NCBI GenBank assembly: GCA_023396095.1
Contig: JAEWXG010000007.1
Coordinates: 1 to 40,634, forward strand
Origin: Bacillota bacterium
Lineage (GTDB): Bacteria; Bacillota; Clostridia; Christensenellales; UBA3700
DNA length: 40,634 bases
Direction: 5' to 3'
This document shows, in pieces, positions 27,784-34,579 of the stretch (its first letter is position 1; every line of letters begins with the position of its first letter). The translations under genes and the position numbers were made by a program. The notes under the pieces were generated by a model. It saw nothing but the letters and a program-made list of their open reading frames with translations, was not told the DNA's origin and made no database searches.

Positions 27784-28537
27784 AGAGACAATTTTGTTAG
27801 TTCTCAGTATCATTATGGGAATTGGTTTTGGGAGTTTTTTAAATGTTTGTATATATAGAACTCCAAAGAAAATATTTTTTTCTAATAAAAGATCATTTTG
27901 TCCTAAGTGTGAACATGAATTATCTGTGAAAGATAATATTCCTCTTTTCTCATATATTTTTTTAAGAGGGAAATGTAGATATTGTGGTGAAAGAATATCA
28001 TTAAGATACCCATTTGTTGAATTGCTAAATGCATTATTATGGATGTTGGTTTTCATTAAATTTAGAATTCAATGGATAACATTGGTATATATGGTTTTAG
28101 TTTCACTTCTTATCGTAATGTCTTTTATAGACATTGATACGTTTGAGATTCCAGACAGAATAATTGTAGTTGGAATAATAATTGCATTAATTTCCTTTGC
28201 CCCAATAGATGGTATTAGGTGGCAAGATAAATTAATAGGAATGGTAGCGGTATCACTACCAACGTTTTTATTAGCTATTCTTACTAATGGGATGGGATTA
28301 GGTGATGTGAAGTTATTTTTCTTTTTAGGGTTGTTATTTGGATGGCAATATATATTGATAATTTTCTTTTTTGCTGTTTTAATAGGTGCAACGATTGGTG
28401 TTATAATATTAATAAAAAATAAAAAGAGTGGTTTAAAAAAGGAAATTCCTTTTGGTCCTTCAATAGCTGTGGCAACTATAATTACAATATTTGTTGGACA
28501 ATATATTATTAAATTTTACTCTTCATTAATAAGTTAG
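27773..28537 (+). CDS. pilD: Prepilin peptidase (and N-methylase) PilD
   Basis: A polytopic aspartic protease that removes prepilin leaders after Gly and methylates the new N-terminus. The N-terminal part has FGSFLNVCIYRTP and the paired zinc cysteines C43-x2-C46 and C68-x2-C71, which are linked to the methylase half. The catalytic aspartates lie in SFIDIDTFEIPD (D120) and GMGLGDVK (D178). About eight membrane segments are present. Length (254) is normal for the bifunctional form. The start overlaps the preceding pilin by 11 bases. Substrates in this locus are the six pilin-like proteins. Confidence 0.94.
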   Translation: MNYKETILLVLSIIMGIGFGSFLNVCIYRTPKKIFFSNKRSFCPKCEHELSVKDNIPLFSYIFLRGKCRYCGERISLRYPFVELLNALLWMLVFIKFRIQWITLVYMVLVSLLIVMSFIDIDTFEIPDRIIVVGIIIALISFAPIDGIRWQDKLIGMVAVSLPTFLLAILTNGMGLGDVKLFFFLGLLFGWQYILIIFFFAVLIGATIGVIILIKNKKSGLKKEIPFGPSIAVATIITIFVGQYIIKFYSSLIS

Positions 28538-28551
28538 ATTTGGAGGAAGTT

Positions 28552-30252
28552 ATGGCAGAAGAAAGACAATCAATTGGCGAAATATTGCTTAATAATGGAG
28601 TAATTTCTCAAGAGCAATTGAATGATGCGTTAAGATGGAAAAGATTACATCCGCAAGAGCATTTGAGAAATATTTTATTGACTCGCGGAATAATAAATGA
28701 AAATCAGTTGTTAGCTGCTTTTGCAGAAAAATATCAAACAAAATTTATTGATTCTGATTTAACCGTAAAAAGGGCTGAGGTTTTAAAATTAGTTCCGCAT
28801 AATGTTGCGCAAAAAAATACATTAATGCCAATTGACATTCAAGGGAATACAATTATTGTTGCATCTTGTAAACCTGGTGACATGAGTGTAATTCAAGATG
28901 TTAAAGTTTCATCAAAAATGGAAGTTGCAATTGTTTTTGCGCCAGAAAAAAATATTAAAAGCGCAATTGATAAATTTTATAAAAATGCTGAATTGTTCTT
29001 CAAAGATAGTATTCAAGAAGAAGTAAAAACAAAAAATATCGGAGTTTCAGAGGAAGCGCAAAAGAAATTAGAAGACATTGAATCATCAGTTTCAAATACG
29101 CCCGTTGTTAAGTTGGTTAACAGCTTAATACAGCAAGCGTATGTTAGAAATGCGTCAGATATTCACATTGAACCATTTGAAGATGAAGTATTAATTAGAA
29201 TGAGAATTGATGGGGATCTTCAAGAAACAATGAGAGTAAACAAGCAATCATTAAATGGTATTATTTCACGTATTAAAATTTTATCTGGGATGGATATTGC
29301 AGAAAGAAGAATTCCGCAAGATGGTCGTTATGAGTTTGATAATGGCGATATTAAGTGTGATCTTCGTGTATCAACTTTACCAACTATTTATGGTGAAAAG
29401 TGTGTTATGCGTTTACTTAATACTGGAGGAGAAACATTATTGTCATTTGAACAATTAGGCATGAGTCCAGAAAATATTGAAAGATTTAACAAAATAACAT
29501 CAGCGCCTAATGGTATTATCTTAGTTACTGGACCTACTGGATCCGGAAAATCAACAACTCTATATGCTGTATTAAATAAATTAAATAGCCCTAAGGTAAA
29601 TTTAACAACGGTAGAGGACCCAGTTGAAAGACAATTATTCGGAGTAAATCAGGTGCAAGTTAATCCAAAAGCAGGATTGACGTTTGCTTCAGGTCTTAGA
29701 TCATTGCTACGTCAAGATCCAGATGTAATAATGGTCGGAGAAATTCGTGACTATGAAACAGCAGAAATAGCAATAAGAGCCGCTATTACAGGACACTTAG
29801 TTTTATCAACACTTCATACCAATGACTCAATTGCAACAATCGATCGTTTAATTGATATGGGTGTTCCGCCTTACTTAGTTGCTTCTTCAGTTAATGCAAT
29901 TATTGCACAAAGACTTGCAAAAAGGCTATGTCCTTATTGCAAAAAGAAAGTTCCTATTTCAGCAGAAGATAAGGCATTAATTCAAGATAATGAGATAAAA
30001 GAGGTTTATGAGCCAAAAGGTTGCGCACAATGTAATAGCACAGGTTATGCAGGGCGTATAGCAATTTATGAAATTGTTGAAATGACAAATAAAATTAGAA
30101 GCATGGTTACAAAAAGTGCTGCCGCTGATGATTTAAGATCGGAAGCAACAAAACAAGGTGCAGTCTTTTTATCAGACAGTTTATCTAAACTTGTTAAATC
30201 AGGAATTACAAGCATGGATGAGTATAAAAAGATAATCTATACTGTTTCATAA
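28552..30252 (+). CDS. pilB: Type IV pilus assembly ATPase PilB
   Basis: The hexameric cytoplasmic motor that powers pilus extension. An N-terminal MshEN/T2SSE_N domain (IGEILLNNGVISQEQL...) occupies about residues 1-145 and in relatives can bind c-di-GMP. The core has Walker A GPTGSGKS at 327-334, the Asp-box/Walker B region DPDVIMVGEIRD and the His box LSTLHTND. The zinc-binding tetracysteine C460-x2-C463...C491-x2-C494 is typical of PilB/GspE and absent from PilT. The ATG at 28552 is chosen because GGAGGAAG lies just before it. An upstream in-frame TTG (28540) would overlap that site. The 566-residue length is normal. No pilT follows. Confidence 0.95.
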   Translation: MAEERQSIGEILLNNGVISQEQLNDALRWKRLHPQEHLRNILLTRGIINENQLLAAFAEKYQTKFIDSDLTVKRAEVLKLVPHNVAQKNTLMPIDIQGNTIIVASCKPGDMSVIQDVKVSSKMEVAIVFAPEKNIKSAIDKFYKNAELFFKDSIQEEVKTKNIGVSEEAQKKLEDIESSVSNTPVVKLVNSLIQQAYVRNASDIHIEPFEDEVLIRMRIDGDLQETMRVNKQSLNGIISRIKILSGMDIAERRIPQDGRYEFDNGDIKCDLRVSTLPTIYGEKCVMRLLNTGGETLLSFEQLGMSPENIERFNKITSAPNGIILVTGPTGSGKSTTLYAVLNKLNSPKVNLTTVEDPVERQLFGVNQVQVNPKAGLTFASGLRSLLRQDPDVIMVGEIRDYETAEIAIRAAITGHLVLSTLHTNDSIATIDRLIDMGVPPYLVASSVNAIIAQRLAKRLCPYCKKKVPISAEDKALIQDNEIKEVYEPKGCAQCNSTGYAGRIAIYEIVEMTNKIRSMVTKSAAADDLRSEATKQGAVFLSDSLSKLVKSGITSMDEYKKIIYTVS

Positions 30253-30306
30253 AAAAATTTTATACTAAATTTGAATAAATTGTTATATTATTACATTTTT
30301 CTTATA

Positions 30307-30334
30307 TTGAATATAGTTTTCTTTTTGATATAAT
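30307..30334 (+). promoter_or_regulatory. Promoter of the major pilin
   Basis: A -35 TTGAAT (30307-30312), a 16-base spacer and an extended -10, TGA-TATAAT (30326-30334). The predicted transcription start is near 30341. This gives the pilin its own promoter, which is common for the most abundant pilus subunit. Confidence 0.7.
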
Positions 30335-30345
30335 ATAGTTATGTG

Positions 30346-30367
30346 AAAGCGAAAGCTTTATGGGAGG
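30346..30367 (+). promoter_or_regulatory. 5' UTR hairpin with GAAA tetraloop and the ribosome site of the major pilin
   Basis: AAAGC (30346-30350), GAAA (30351-30354) and GCTTT (30355-30359) form a 5-bp stem with a GNRA tetraloop within about 5 bases of the predicted 5' end. GGGAGG (30362-30367) follows, 11 bases before the ATG. A stem at the extreme 5' end often protects mRNA. The in-frame GTG at 30343 is inside this structure and is not favoured as the start. Confidence 0.55.
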
Positions 30368-30378
30368 TAAATAAAATT

Positions 30379-30888
30379 ATGAAAAATAAAAAGAAAGGAT
30401 TTACGCTAGTTGAATTAATAGTTGTAATCGCTATAGTTGCTATTTTAGCTGCAGTTGCTGTGCCAACAACATTTGCTTTGGTGAATAGAGCAAAGGACCA
30501 AAAGATCTCAGAAGAAGCTGGAGGAGTTGCTACTATTTTCGAGCATAATCTAACTTCGCAATTAGGAGGATTAGGCACAATTACAGCAGATGATATAAAT
30601 GAGGCTCTAAAAGGTGCGTTTGATGAAGCAAAAATTAGTGGCTATGCAGTAGATGGGAATGGTAAGTTGACTGGATTAACTTCAAATACAGCATTAAAAC
30701 ATGTTACTTTAGCTCTAAAAATTGAGTTTACCACAGATACTGCAGGTGAAATTACAGTTAAAGTTACTCCTAAAGATAATAAAGGTACTAAGGATTTAGC
30801 TGCAATTACAAAAGTTGTTAAGTTATATGGGTCATATGATACTGGTGCTGATGCAACTTTTGTTACACTTACAGTTGCTAAAGGCTAA
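30379..30888 (+). CDS. Type IV pilin, probable major subunit
   Basis: A 169-residue prepilin. A short 7-residue leader MKNKKKG is followed by FTLVELIVVIAIVAILAAVA, a canonical type IVa motif with Glu5 and Pro22 in the N-terminal helix (AVPTTFALVNRAKDQ). The mature protein is about 162 residues, rich in Ala, Gly, Thr and Lys, without cysteines, so there is no disulfide-bounded D-region. Its own extended -10 promoter, a 5' hairpin, a GGGAGG ribosome site, the shortest leader and a strong terminator right after it mark it as the abundant subunit among the six pilin-like genes. The protein after the helix is not similar to families I can name. Confidence 0.9.
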   Translation: MKNKKKGFTLVELIVVIAIVAILAAVAVPTTFALVNRAKDQKISEEAGGVATIFEHNLTSQLGGLGTITADDINEALKGAFDEAKISGYAVDGNGKLTGLTSNTALKHVTLALKIEFTTDTAGEITVKVTPKDNKGTKDLAAITKVVKLYGSYDTGADATFVTLTVAKG

Positions 30889-30906
30889 TACTTATAAATC
30901 ATAAAG

Positions 30907-30936
30907 AAAAAGTAGTTCGTTGAACTACTTTTTTTA
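30907..30936 (+). terminator. Rho-independent terminator after the major pilin
   Basis: A 12-bp stem, AAAAAGTAGTTC (30907-30918) with GAACTACTTTTT (30922-30933), a 3-base loop and a run of T residues. The 3' arm also contains the -35 of the next promoter. Confidence 0.9.
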
Positions 30937-30947
30937 TGTGATATAAT
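30920..30947 (+). promoter_or_regulatory. Promoter embedded in the pilin terminator, driving the next two pilin-like genes
   Basis: TTGAAC (30920-30925) in the terminator stem, a 16-base spacer and an extended -10, TGA-TATAAT (30939-30947). The predicted start falls at about 30953-30954, on the A of the next gene's ATG, so that mRNA would be leaderless. Confidence 0.6.
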
Positions 30948-30953
30948 AATATT

Positions 30954-31475
30954 ATGAAAAAAATAAAAAGAACGAATGGATTTACATTAGTTGAATTAGT
31001 TGTAGTAATAGCTATATTTGCTATATTGTCAACAATTGCCGTTGTTACAAGTTTTGTGCTTATTAGAAAAAATGAAAATAAAAAAGTTTTAACTACACTG
31101 CAATATAATTTTGATATGATAGAGAAAACTATAAAAGAGCATAACGGGTTAAGTAAAGAGGACTTTTATAATTCGTCCAATGAATTTGACAATGCCAAAG
31201 TTGATGAAATTTTTGACTTTGATCAAATTTCTAATCTTAAAACGATTGTTATGAGTTCTAATGTTAGTGACTCTACAATAAATAGTGTTGAAGGAATTAA
31301 ATTAACAATAGTTATTACAACTGATAAAAGTTTTAAAAATGATTCTGGTGAAGAAGTCAATTCAATAACAAAAGTTATTAGTGCTCCATATTACAAAATT
31401 TTCAAAGAAGAGTTCAAGTTAAAAAGGAATATAAGTAGTGATGGTCAATATAAAATGGTGATAGACAATGAATAA
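30954..31475 (+). CDS. Pilin-like protein, apparently from a leaderless mRNA
   Basis: A 173-residue prepilin with a 9-residue leader MKKIKRTNG, then FTLVELVVVIAIFAILSTIA with Glu5. The helix is followed by a Lys/Asn/Ser-rich domain. Pro22 of the major pilin is replaced (VVTSFVLIRKN). No Shine-Dalgarno lies upstream: the bases before the ATG are ATATAATAATATT. The predicted start of transcription coincides with the ATG. It overlaps the next pilin-like gene by 8 bases. It is probably a low-abundance accessory pilin, judged by the weaker translation context. Confidence 0.82.
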   Translation: MKKIKRTNGFTLVELVVVIAIFAILSTIAVVTSFVLIRKNENKKVLTTLQYNFDMIEKTIKEHNGLSKEDFYNSSNEFDNAKVDEIFDFDQISNLKTIVMSSNVSDSTINSVEGIKLTIVITTDKSFKNDSGEEVNSITKVISAPYYKIFKEEFKLKRNISSDGQYKMVIDNE

Positions 31476-32010
31476 ATTTAAATTTTATCTGAAATTCAAG
31501 AAAGGGTTTACATTAGTTGAATTAATTATAACAATAGCGATAGTAGCTATTTTGGCTTCAATTGCTGTACCAACATCTATAGCAATGATAAAAAGAGCTC
31601 AAGAAGAATCTTCTAAGCAAATTGTAAGTGCTGTTTTAATTGATGCACATTCCTATTTAACAAGTGTTGATAAACTTGGTAATACAACATCAAATATTAA
31701 TGAAGTTAATATTATCGAAAATACTGTTTATGGATTGAAAACAAATTTAATGAAAAAGCATCCAAATGTTAAATTTATAGTTGTATCTGATCGTGGAGAC
31801 TTTAAGCCAATTAAATTACCCAATAATTTAATTAATGACTTTAATAAACTAGGCGTTGGTAATAATCAATTGGAATATAAGGAAAGTTTTGTATTAGTTT
31901 ATTTGAGAACATCTTACAATCAAATACAAGTAGCTCAGTATAAGGAGTTTAAATTAGATGATACACGAGATGCAGTTCAAATAAAAAAGTATTATTATAA
32001 AAATAAGTAG
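31468..32010 (+). CDS. Pilin-like protein
   Basis: A 180-residue prepilin. The 13-residue basic/aromatic leader ends in KFKKG, followed by FTLVELIITIAIVAILASIAV with Glu5 and the Pro22-containing helix (AVPTSIAMIKRAQEE). It is thus closer to the major pilin than its neighbour is. The first codons overlap the preceding gene by 8 bases, so translation is coupled; only a weak GGTGAT precedes the ATG. The C-terminal domain has beta-type segments and no cysteine. It is the last gene of the pilus locus, followed by a strong terminator. Confidence 0.85.
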   Translation: MNKFKFYLKFKKGFTLVELIITIAIVAILASIAVPTSIAMIKRAQEESSKQIVSAVLIDAHSYLTSVDKLGNTTSNINEVNIIENTVYGLKTNLMKKHPNVKFIVVSDRGDFKPIKLPNNLINDFNKLGVGNNQLEYKESFVLVYLRTSYNQIQVAQYKEFKLDDTRDAVQIKKYYYKNK

Positions 32011-32016
32011 TAATAA

Positions 32017-32049
32017 AAAAGCGCAATAATTAAAATTGCGCTTTTATTT
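32017..32049. terminator. Two-way terminator between the pilus locus and tRNA-Trp
   Basis: AAAAGCGCAAT (32017-32027) pairs with ATTGCGCTTTT (32035-32045), a 7-base loop between. A-rich and T-rich flanks on both sides allow termination from the pilin side and from the leftward tRNA side. Confidence 0.88.
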
Positions 32050-32079
32050 TAGTGTCTCAATCAAAAATATTAATAATAT

Positions 32080-32154
32080 TGGCAGGGGAGACGCGATTCG
32101 AACACGCAACCAGCGGTTTTGGGGACCGCTGCTCTACCATTGAGCCACTCCCCT
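32080..32154 (-). tRNA. tRNA-Trp (CCA) with C33
   Basis: On the minus strand it folds fully. The acceptor is AGGGGAG/CTCCCCT, the D-stem GCTC/GAGC, the anticodon stem GCGGT/ACCGC and the T-arm GCGTG-TTCGAAT-CGCGT, with G73 and an encoded CCA. The anticodon loop is CCCCAAA, giving anticodon CCA. Position 33 is C instead of the near-universal U. The encoded 3' CCA and intact stems argue against a pseudogene. It is transcribed from its own promoter, divergent from proC. Confidence 0.93.
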
Positions 32155-32183
32155 TTGTATTTTCTATGTAATTATATTATAAT
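32155..32183 (+). promoter_or_regulatory. Promoter of proC-rnhA
   Basis: TTGTAT (32155-32160), a 17-base spacer and a perfect -10 TATAAT (32178-32183). It interlocks with the tRNA-Trp promoter on the other strand: the two -10 boxes are one base apart. Confidence 0.6.
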
Positions 32184-32199
32184 AATTTGTGTTAGTCAA
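32171..32199 (-). promoter_or_regulatory. Promoter of tRNA-Trp
   Basis: Reading leftward: TTGACT (32199-32194), a 17-base spacer and TATAAT (32176-32171). The predicted start is about 10 bases before the mature tRNA. Confidence 0.75.
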
Positions 32200-32227
32200 T
32201 TATTTAATTAACGCATTGAGGTTAACC

Positions 32228-33031
32228 ATGTTTAAGTATGAATTAGGCTTTTTAGGATATGGAAATATGGCAAAAGCTATATTATCTGGGTTAGTGAAAA
32301 AATATTTTCCTTTAGATAAATTAATTGTATATTCTCCATCTATTGCAAATAGAGATATGATAGATGGCATAAAAGTTGCCAAAAGTCCAGAGGAATTGTT
32401 TGCTCTTGCGGAAAATGTTTGTTTGGCGGTTAAACCTCAAATTTTTAAGTCTGAAATTATACCAATAATGCAGAATATAGAAAACAAAATAGTCATTTCA
32501 ATTATGGCCGGTATTGCACCGGATTTAATTAATGTATCCATTGGAAATAAGGACGTGAAAGTATGTCGTGTCATGCCAAATACGCCAGCGACAGTAGGTG
32601 AGGGTGTGACATTGGTATTGAAAGATAACGCATTAGATGAGAGTGTATATGAGTATGTTTACTCGATTTTTAAAACTATTGGTAAAACAGTCTTAGTTGA
32701 TGAGAAGAATTTTGATGTTGCTTCTGCATTAACCGGTAGTGGCCCTGCTTTAGTAGAATATTTTGTGCACAGCATGATAGCGTTTGGCATTGATTCTGGC
32801 CTTTCGTATAAAGATTCAAGAAAGATGGTGCTGCAAACCTTTAAAGGATCTATTGATTTAATAAATCATAGTAAAAATGAGTTTATCGAAGATATGATTC
32901 AAAAAGTATGTAGCAAAGGTGGTATGACAATTCAAGCAATTAACTATCTAGAGAGTAAGGATGTGGACGTTATTATTAGAAAATCATTAAAAGCTGCAAA
33001 AGAAAAAGCAGAGGAGTTAGGTAACAGATAG
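32228..33031 (+). CDS. proC: Pyrroline-5-carboxylate reductase
   Basis: Catalyses the last step of proline synthesis, reduction of pyrroline-5-carboxylate with NAD(P)H. The Rossmann start is FLGYGNMAKAI. VMPNTPATVGEG is the substrate/cofactor loop, ALTGSGPALVEYF the dimer-forming helical domain motif, and CSKGGMTIQAINYLE the C-terminal family signature (usually PGGTT, so slightly variant). Length 267 is normal. The ATG at 32228 has GAGG 6 bases upstream; a longer in-frame start would begin before the predicted transcript and is rejected. It forms a two-gene unit with rnhA, one base apart. No proA or proB is in the window. Confidence 0.94.
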   Translation: MFKYELGFLGYGNMAKAILSGLVKKYFPLDKLIVYSPSIANRDMIDGIKVAKSPEELFALAENVCLAVKPQIFKSEIIPIMQNIENKIVISIMAGIAPDLINVSIGNKDVKVCRVMPNTPATVGEGVTLVLKDNALDESVYEYVYSIFKTIGKTVLVDEKNFDVASALTGSGPALVEYFVHSMIAFGIDSGLSYKDSRKMVLQTFKGSIDLINHSKNEFIEDMIQKVCSKGGMTIQAINYLESKDVDVIIRKSLKAAKEKAEELGNR

Positions 33032-33032
33032 A

Positions 33033-33485
33033 ATGAAGGAAGTCGTAATATATACGGATGGGGCTTGTTCTGGAAATCCTGGGCCAGGAGGATGGGCTGC
33101 AATTTTAAATTATAAAGGTTTTGAAAAAGAAATATTTGGATTTGAAGATAAAACAACTAACAATAGGATGGAATTACTATCTGTTATAAAGGGCTTAGAG
33201 GGTTTAAAAGAAAAGTGTGATGTCACAATATATTCTGATTCAGCATATGTTGTAAATGCATTTAATAATGATTGGATAAAAGATTGGAAAAAAACTAATT
33301 ATAATAATGGGAAAATTAAAAATATCGATTTATGGGATAAATTAATTAAGTTAACCAATTATCATCAAGTTAACTTTATTAAAGTAAAAGGCCATTCGGA
33401 TAATGTAAATAATAATAAATGTGATGAGTTAGCAAGAATGGCAATTATTAATTCATTAAAGCTACAAAATCAGGATAAAAATTAA
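33033..33485 (+). CDS. rnhA: Ribonuclease HI
   Basis: Degrades the RNA strand of RNA-DNA hybrids (R-loops, primers). The catalytic acidic residues are D9 (YTDGACSGNPGPGGW), E47 (NNRMELL), D69 (YSDSAYV) and D131 (NNKCDELA), with the loop histidine H121 in VKGHSDN. At 150 residues it matches E. coli RNase HI (155) and includes a basic Trp/Lys/Asn segment near 81-100 corresponding to the handle region. It starts one base after the proC stop, with GAGGAG further upstream (33011-33016), so translation is probably coupled to proC. No terminator is obvious behind it. Confidence 0.95.
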   Translation: MKEVVIYTDGACSGNPGPGGWAAILNYKGFEKEIFGFEDKTTNNRMELLSVIKGLEGLKEKCDVTIYSDSAYVVNAFNNDWIKDWKKTNYNNGKIKNIDLWDKLIKLTNYHQVNFIKVKGHSDNVNNNKCDELARMAIINSLKLQNQDKN

Positions 33486-33641
33486 ATTTGCTCAGCAATA
33501 TTTAAATTGGAATTTAAACATAAATATAATATTGTTTCTATTAAAAAAATCATCTTTTTAATTATTTATAGCATATAATTTTTTGCGAATAATATGTGAT
33601 ATTAATTAAGTCTTTTATTTATAAAATAAAATTAAAAACTC

Positions 33642-33670
33642 TTGACAAAGCATATATAATATTATAAATT
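33642..33670 (+). promoter_or_regulatory. Promoter of the tRNA array
   Basis: A perfect TTGACA (33642-33647) lies about 65 bases before the first tRNA. The best -10 candidates are TATAAA at 33663-33668 (15-base spacer) or TAAATT at 33665-33670 (17-base spacer). The rest of the 33486-33711 gap is AT-rich and holds only a palindrome, TTTAAATT-GG-AATTTAAA, at 33501-33518. Confidence 0.6.
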
Positions 33671-33711
33671 AATTAAGCACGTTAAAAATGCAATTGTAGA
33701 TTAAAAACATT

Positions 33712-33788
33712 CGGGGTGTGGCGCAATTTGGTAGCGCAGATGGTTTGGGACCATAAGGCTGGGAGTTCAAATCTCTTCACCCCGACCA
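33712..33788 (+). tRNA. tRNA-Pro (TGG)
   Basis: Acceptor CGGGGTG/CACCCCG, loop TTTGGGA with anticodon TGG, T-loop TTCAAAT, A73 and encoded CCA. The outermost pair of the anticodon stem (27-43) is a G-A mismatch. First of six tRNAs read rightward. Confidence 0.95.
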
Positions 33789-33792
33789 GTGT

Positions 33793-33869
33793 GGATCTTT
33801 AGCTCAGTTGGTTAGAGCAACCGGCTCATAACCGGTCGGTCCTAGGTTCGAGTCCTAGAAGATCCACCA
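33793..33869 (+). tRNA. tRNA-Ile2 (CAT, lysidine type)
   Basis: The anticodon loop CTCATAA gives CAT, but the body (GGATCTTTAGCTCAGTTGG..., acceptor GGATCTT/AAGATCC, A73) matches Bacillota tRNA-Ile2 rather than elongator or initiator tRNA-Met. C34 would be modified to lysidine by TilS to read AUA. CCA is encoded. AUA codons are common in this AT-rich window. Confidence 0.85.
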
Positions 33870-33873
33870 ATGC

Positions 33874-33950
33874 GGTTCGGTAGTTCAGCTGGTTAGAACG
33901 CTAGCCTGTCAAGCTAGAGGTCGTGGGTTCAAGTCCCATCCGAATCGCCA
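33874..33950 (+). tRNA. tRNA-Asp (GTC)
   Basis: Acceptor GGTTCGG/CCGAATC with one G-T pair, D-stem GTTC/GAAC, anticodon stem CTAGC/GCTAG, loop CTGTCAA with anticodon GTC, G73 and encoded CCA. Confidence 0.95.
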
Positions 33951-33953
33951 TTT

Positions 33954-34029
33954 GCCCAGGTAGCTCAGTCGGTAGAGCAAGGGACTGAAAATCCCTGTGT
34001 CGGTGGTTCGATTCCGCCCCTGGGCACCA
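33954..34029 (+). tRNA. tRNA-Phe (GAA)
   Basis: Acceptor GCCCAGG/CCTGGGC, anticodon stem AGGGA/TCCCT, loop CTGAAAA with anticodon GAA, T-loop TTCGATT, A73 and encoded CCA. Confidence 0.95.
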
Positions 34030-34036
34030 AAAATAT

Positions 34037-34112
34037 GCTGGTGTAGCTCAACAGGCAGAGCAACTGATTTGTAATCAGTAGGTTGTTGGTTCGATTCCGA
34101 TCACCAGCTCCA
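34037..34112 (+). tRNA. tRNA-Thr (TGT)
   Basis: Acceptor GCTGGTG/CACCAGC, D-stem GCTC/GAGC, anticodon stem ACTGA/TCAGT, loop TTTGTAA with anticodon TGT, T73 and encoded CCA. Confidence 0.95.
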
Positions 34113-34114
34113 AT

Positions 34115-34199
34115 GGGTAGGTTCCAGAGCGGCCAAATGGAGCAGACTGTAAATCTGCCGTCAGTGACTTCGGTGGTTCGAATCCACCCCTGCCCACCA
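34115..34199 (+). tRNA. tRNA-Tyr (GTA)
   Basis: A class II tRNA with a long variable arm (CCGTCAGTGACTTCGG region). Acceptor GGGTAGG/CCTGCCC, loop CTGTAAA with anticodon GTA, A73 and encoded CCA. It is the last tRNA of the array and borders the non-coding stretch that leads to the restriction-modification operon. Confidence 0.95.
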
Positions 34200-34536
34200 T
34201 TAAAAACATATAGGTTTGATACAATGAAAATTGAGTAGATTTTCAAGTATTGAACCTTTTTTCTTGCTCTTTTGATAGTAAACACGCTCAATTTGCCCAT
34301 ATTCTGCCCATTTTAGGCGGTCTGTGGGCTTTTTTCTTTACTTTTGAGTTTGTGTTTGAATCGAAAAACAAAGCGAACACATGCCGAATTGAGGCTTTTT
34401 TTTGTTGAGATAAAACACGGCGACTTTTAAGGGTGCGAGAGATAACACGGTAACAATTGTTTAAACGCTAAATGAGGGAGTGTTATTTTAATTTTCAAGT
34501 TATTTTTATTTCGTGACAATTTTTTGTGTAAAATCA
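34200..34536. other. Non-coding junction between the tRNA array and the hsd operon
   Basis: No gene is supported. It contains an A/T hairpin at about 34225-34245 (TGAAAAT/ATTTTCA) and the likely tRNA terminator. A weak GCC-GGC stem with T8 follows at 34383-34403. Two imperfect direct repeats, GAGATAAAACACGGCGAC (34407-34424) and GAGATAACACGGTAAC (34438-34453), come next. TGCCCAT occurs twice (34294-34300, 34305-34311). A tRNA-side junction before an accessory operon could mark an old integration point, but no integrase or long duplicate of the tRNA end is seen. Confidence 0.45.
34306..34336 (+). terminator. Possible terminator of the tRNA array
   Basis: GCCCAT (34306-34311) pairs with GTGGGC (34324-34329), a 12-base loop between, followed by six T residues. 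A competing small stem, CTGCC/GGCGG, overlaps it. Confidence 0.55.
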
Positions 34537-34579
34537 TTTACAAAAACATATTTCGAATGATATAATAAACCCGTGACAA
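34512..34579 (+). promoter_or_regulatory. hsd operon promoter flanked by CGTGACAA direct repeats
   Basis: TTTACA (34537-34542), an 18-base spacer and an extended -10, TGA-TATAAT (34558-34566). Identical CGTGACAA octamers lie at 34512-34519 and 34572-34579, exactly 60 bases apart, bracketing the promoter. The second copy falls on the predicted transcription start. This is the layout of a repressor or control-protein operator. Confidence 0.6.

Noticed and set aside
30343..30378. Longer major pilin start at GTG 30343
   Set aside because: It would add 12 residues to the leader from inside the 5' hairpin; GGGAGG and the ATG at 30379 give the canonical short leader.
33501..33518. TTTAAATT-GG-AATTTAAA palindrome after rnhA as a terminator
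   Set aside because: It is nearly pure A/T with no T-run behind it, so it would make a very weak stem; at most an operator.
33965..34300. A 111-codon leftward frame across the tRNA array
   Set aside because: It is antisense to tRNA-Phe, -Thr and -Tyr, and its GWIRTTEVTDGRF and GDRNRTNN stretches are the well-known artefact of translating tRNA genes. It has no ribosome site.
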